Shown here: in pieces, positions 5,590-6,440 of the stretch
How the letters are laid out: each line of letters begins with the position of its first letter
How positions within the stretch are numbered: position 1 is the stretch's first letter
Source of the DNA: an uncultured Bacteroidota bacterium
GTDB taxonomy: Bacteria > Bacteroidota > Bacteroidia > Chitinophagales > Chitinophagaceae
Direction of reading: 5' to 3'
DNA length: 6,440 bases
Assembly: GCA_903929655.1 (NCBI GenBank)
Contig: CAIYVS010000513.1
Coordinates: 1-6,440, forward strand
The notes under the pieces: generated by a model
Seen by the model: only the letters and a program-made list of their open reading frames with translations
Told to the model about the DNA's origin: nothing
Databases searched by the model: none
Program-made: the position numbers and the translations under genes

Positions 5590-6213
5590 TCACTGATCTA
5601 TTTCATGCTCTTTCAGCATTCGCTCCCATTCCGGACCAAGCCTTAAAGAATTGCCAACATATAATTTGATCATGCTGATCATTTTTTCGGCATCCCATGA
5701 ATATACGCCACGTGCAAAATGCACTTCTTTGCCATCGCAATAAAAACACAGGTTGCCATTATGATGCAGGCTTTGTATCAGATGTTCCTGTGTTTCGAAA
5801 CCAAAATAATCAAAACTGTTGCCTTTAAGGGGATGGTCTGTCTTTGCCTGCTTCCCCAGGTAGTGCAATGGCCCCATACTTTGCCAGGAATAAGAATTTA
5901 ACTGCTTTAAAAATGGCGTATTCCGGATAATAGAAATGCCCTGGTTGGAAACCTGCACTTTTTCTGTAAATAACATTCGGGATAAAAACCGATAGGCTGC
6001 AAGGAGATATATCACAGTCGATGCAAGCCCTGTAACAACATGCAGTTTATTAGCAGAAACCGGAAAGGATTGAAATAAGAAAACAGTCGCTATACCAGAT
6101 GTAAATAAAAACTCTGCCAAAAATAAAAAACGAAGCCTTGGCTCAATACGATTACCAAGATTGATAAGTAAAAAATCTTCTCCCCAATGATATGTTATTT
6201 CTCTCCTGATCAA
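5590..6213 (-). CDS. Conserved two-TM membrane protein of unknown function, TTG start
   Basis: A 207-residue protein with two membrane segments near residues 28-49 and 56-77, joined by a short loop, followed by a soluble C-terminal part (about 80-207). The layout, a short N-terminal strand region, a hairpin of two helices and then a beta-rich part (VQVSNQGISIIRN), resembles bacterial PH-like membrane proteins, but I see no motif that settles this. The start is TTG at 6213: an in-frame TAA lies 18 nt upstream and the first in-frame ATG is residue 80, beyond the membrane part. It begins 28 nt after the lipB stop on the same strand and is probably co-transcribed with it; a role in lipoate metabolism is not implied by anything in the sequence. 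Confidence 0.7.
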   Translation of the reverse strand: MIRREITYHWGEDFLLINLGNRIEPRLRFLFLAEFLFTSGIATVFLFQSFPVSANKLHVVTGLASTVIYLLAAYRFLSRMLFTEKVQVSNQGISIIRNTPFLKQLNSYSWQSMGPLHYLGKQAKTDHPLKGNSFDYFGFETQEHLIQSLHHNGNLCFYCDGKEVHFARGVYSWDAEKMISMIKLYVGNSLRLGPEWERMLKEHEIDQ

Positions 6214-6241
6214 GTTTATAAATACGTTTTACCTAATAAAA

Positions 6242-6440
6242 TTACGCAGATTCTTTTACAAATTCCGTTATAATTTCTGCATTAAATACATTTGCAAACT
6301 CTTTTATCAGGATTTCCTTTACCTCCTGCTCATCCACTTTTCCCCCAAGTTCTTTTTGCAGGGAGGTAACAGATTTATCCGTAATGCCGCAGGGAATGAT
6401 ATAATCAAAATAACGCAGATCAGTATTAATGTTAAAAGCA
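6242..6440 (-). CDS. lipB: Octanoyl-ACP:protein N-octanoyltransferase LipB (C-terminal part)
   Basis: Partial gene: the last 65 residues and the TAA at 6242-6244 are in the window; the N-terminus lies to the right. The segment FNINTDLRYFDYIIPCGITD holds the LipB active-site cysteine in its IxPCGI context, and DKSVTSLQKELG that follows is the next conserved block. LipB moves octanoate from acyl carrier protein to the lipoyl domains of pyruvate and 2-oxoglutarate dehydrogenases and the glycine cleavage H protein, via a thioester on that cysteine; LipA then inserts sulfur. The catalytic lysine is outside the window. It is the upstream partner of the two-TM gene. Confidence 0.9.
   Translation of the reverse strand, partial: AFNINTDLRYFDYIIPCGITDKSVTSLQKELGGKVDEQEVKEILIKEFANVFNAEIITEFVKESA

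Overview
The window reads as a chromosomal segment from a member of the Bacteroidota, most likely family Chitinophagaceae. This is inferred from the low-to-moderate GC, the repeated promoter signature of the phylum (TTG, a 16-18 bp gap, then TAnnTTTG), the mostly A-rich leaders without Shine-Dalgarno sites, and several proteins that look typical of that group (the secreted FN3-like protein, the long amino acid permease, the small antitoxin with a RelE/ParE toxin). No database search was possible, so the family-level placement is a recognition call.

Layout, left to right. At 1-461 (minus) lies the N-terminal part of a class I SAM-dependent methyltransferase of the leucine carboxyl methyltransferase-like family, cut by the window edge, with its own promoter and an unusually good Shine-Dalgarno site. 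At 572-1390 (minus) is a tandem two-domain universal stress protein. Its upstream gap (1391-1631) holds two repeated -7-like boxes and a long hairpin that looks like the terminator of the next gene. At 1632-1838 (minus) is a 68-residue protein resembling a degenerate zinc ribbon. At 1996-2367 (minus) is a single-domain cupin with an intact metal site. At 2395-2945 (minus) is a type II toxin-antitoxin pair, antitoxin first, with an ATGA overlap and a promoter in the 58-bp gap before it. At 3004-4662 (minus) is a 552-residue APC-superfamily amino acid permease of the cationic amino acid transporter type. A 132-bp divergent promoter region follows. At 4795-5577 (plus) is a secreted protein with an FN3-like fold and no known function. 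Convergent with it, at 5590-6213 (minus), is a two-TM membrane protein with a TTG start, and at 6242-6440 (minus) the C-terminal end of lipB, the lipoyl octanoyltransferase.

How the genes may work together: antitoxin, toxin and cupin are close enough (27 nt between toxin and cupin) to share a transcript, which could also reach the 68-residue gene and end at the 1541-1594 hairpin. lipB and the two-TM gene look like a second, two-gene unit. The permease, the stress protein and the methyltransferase appear to be separate units with their own candidate promoters. No mobile element, CRISPR array, tRNA or rRNA gene was seen. I found no clear new multi-gene system; the most unusual items are the near-perfect inverted repeat with nested palindromes, the cysteine-depleted zinc-ribbon-like small protein and the cupin placed behind the toxin-antitoxin pair.
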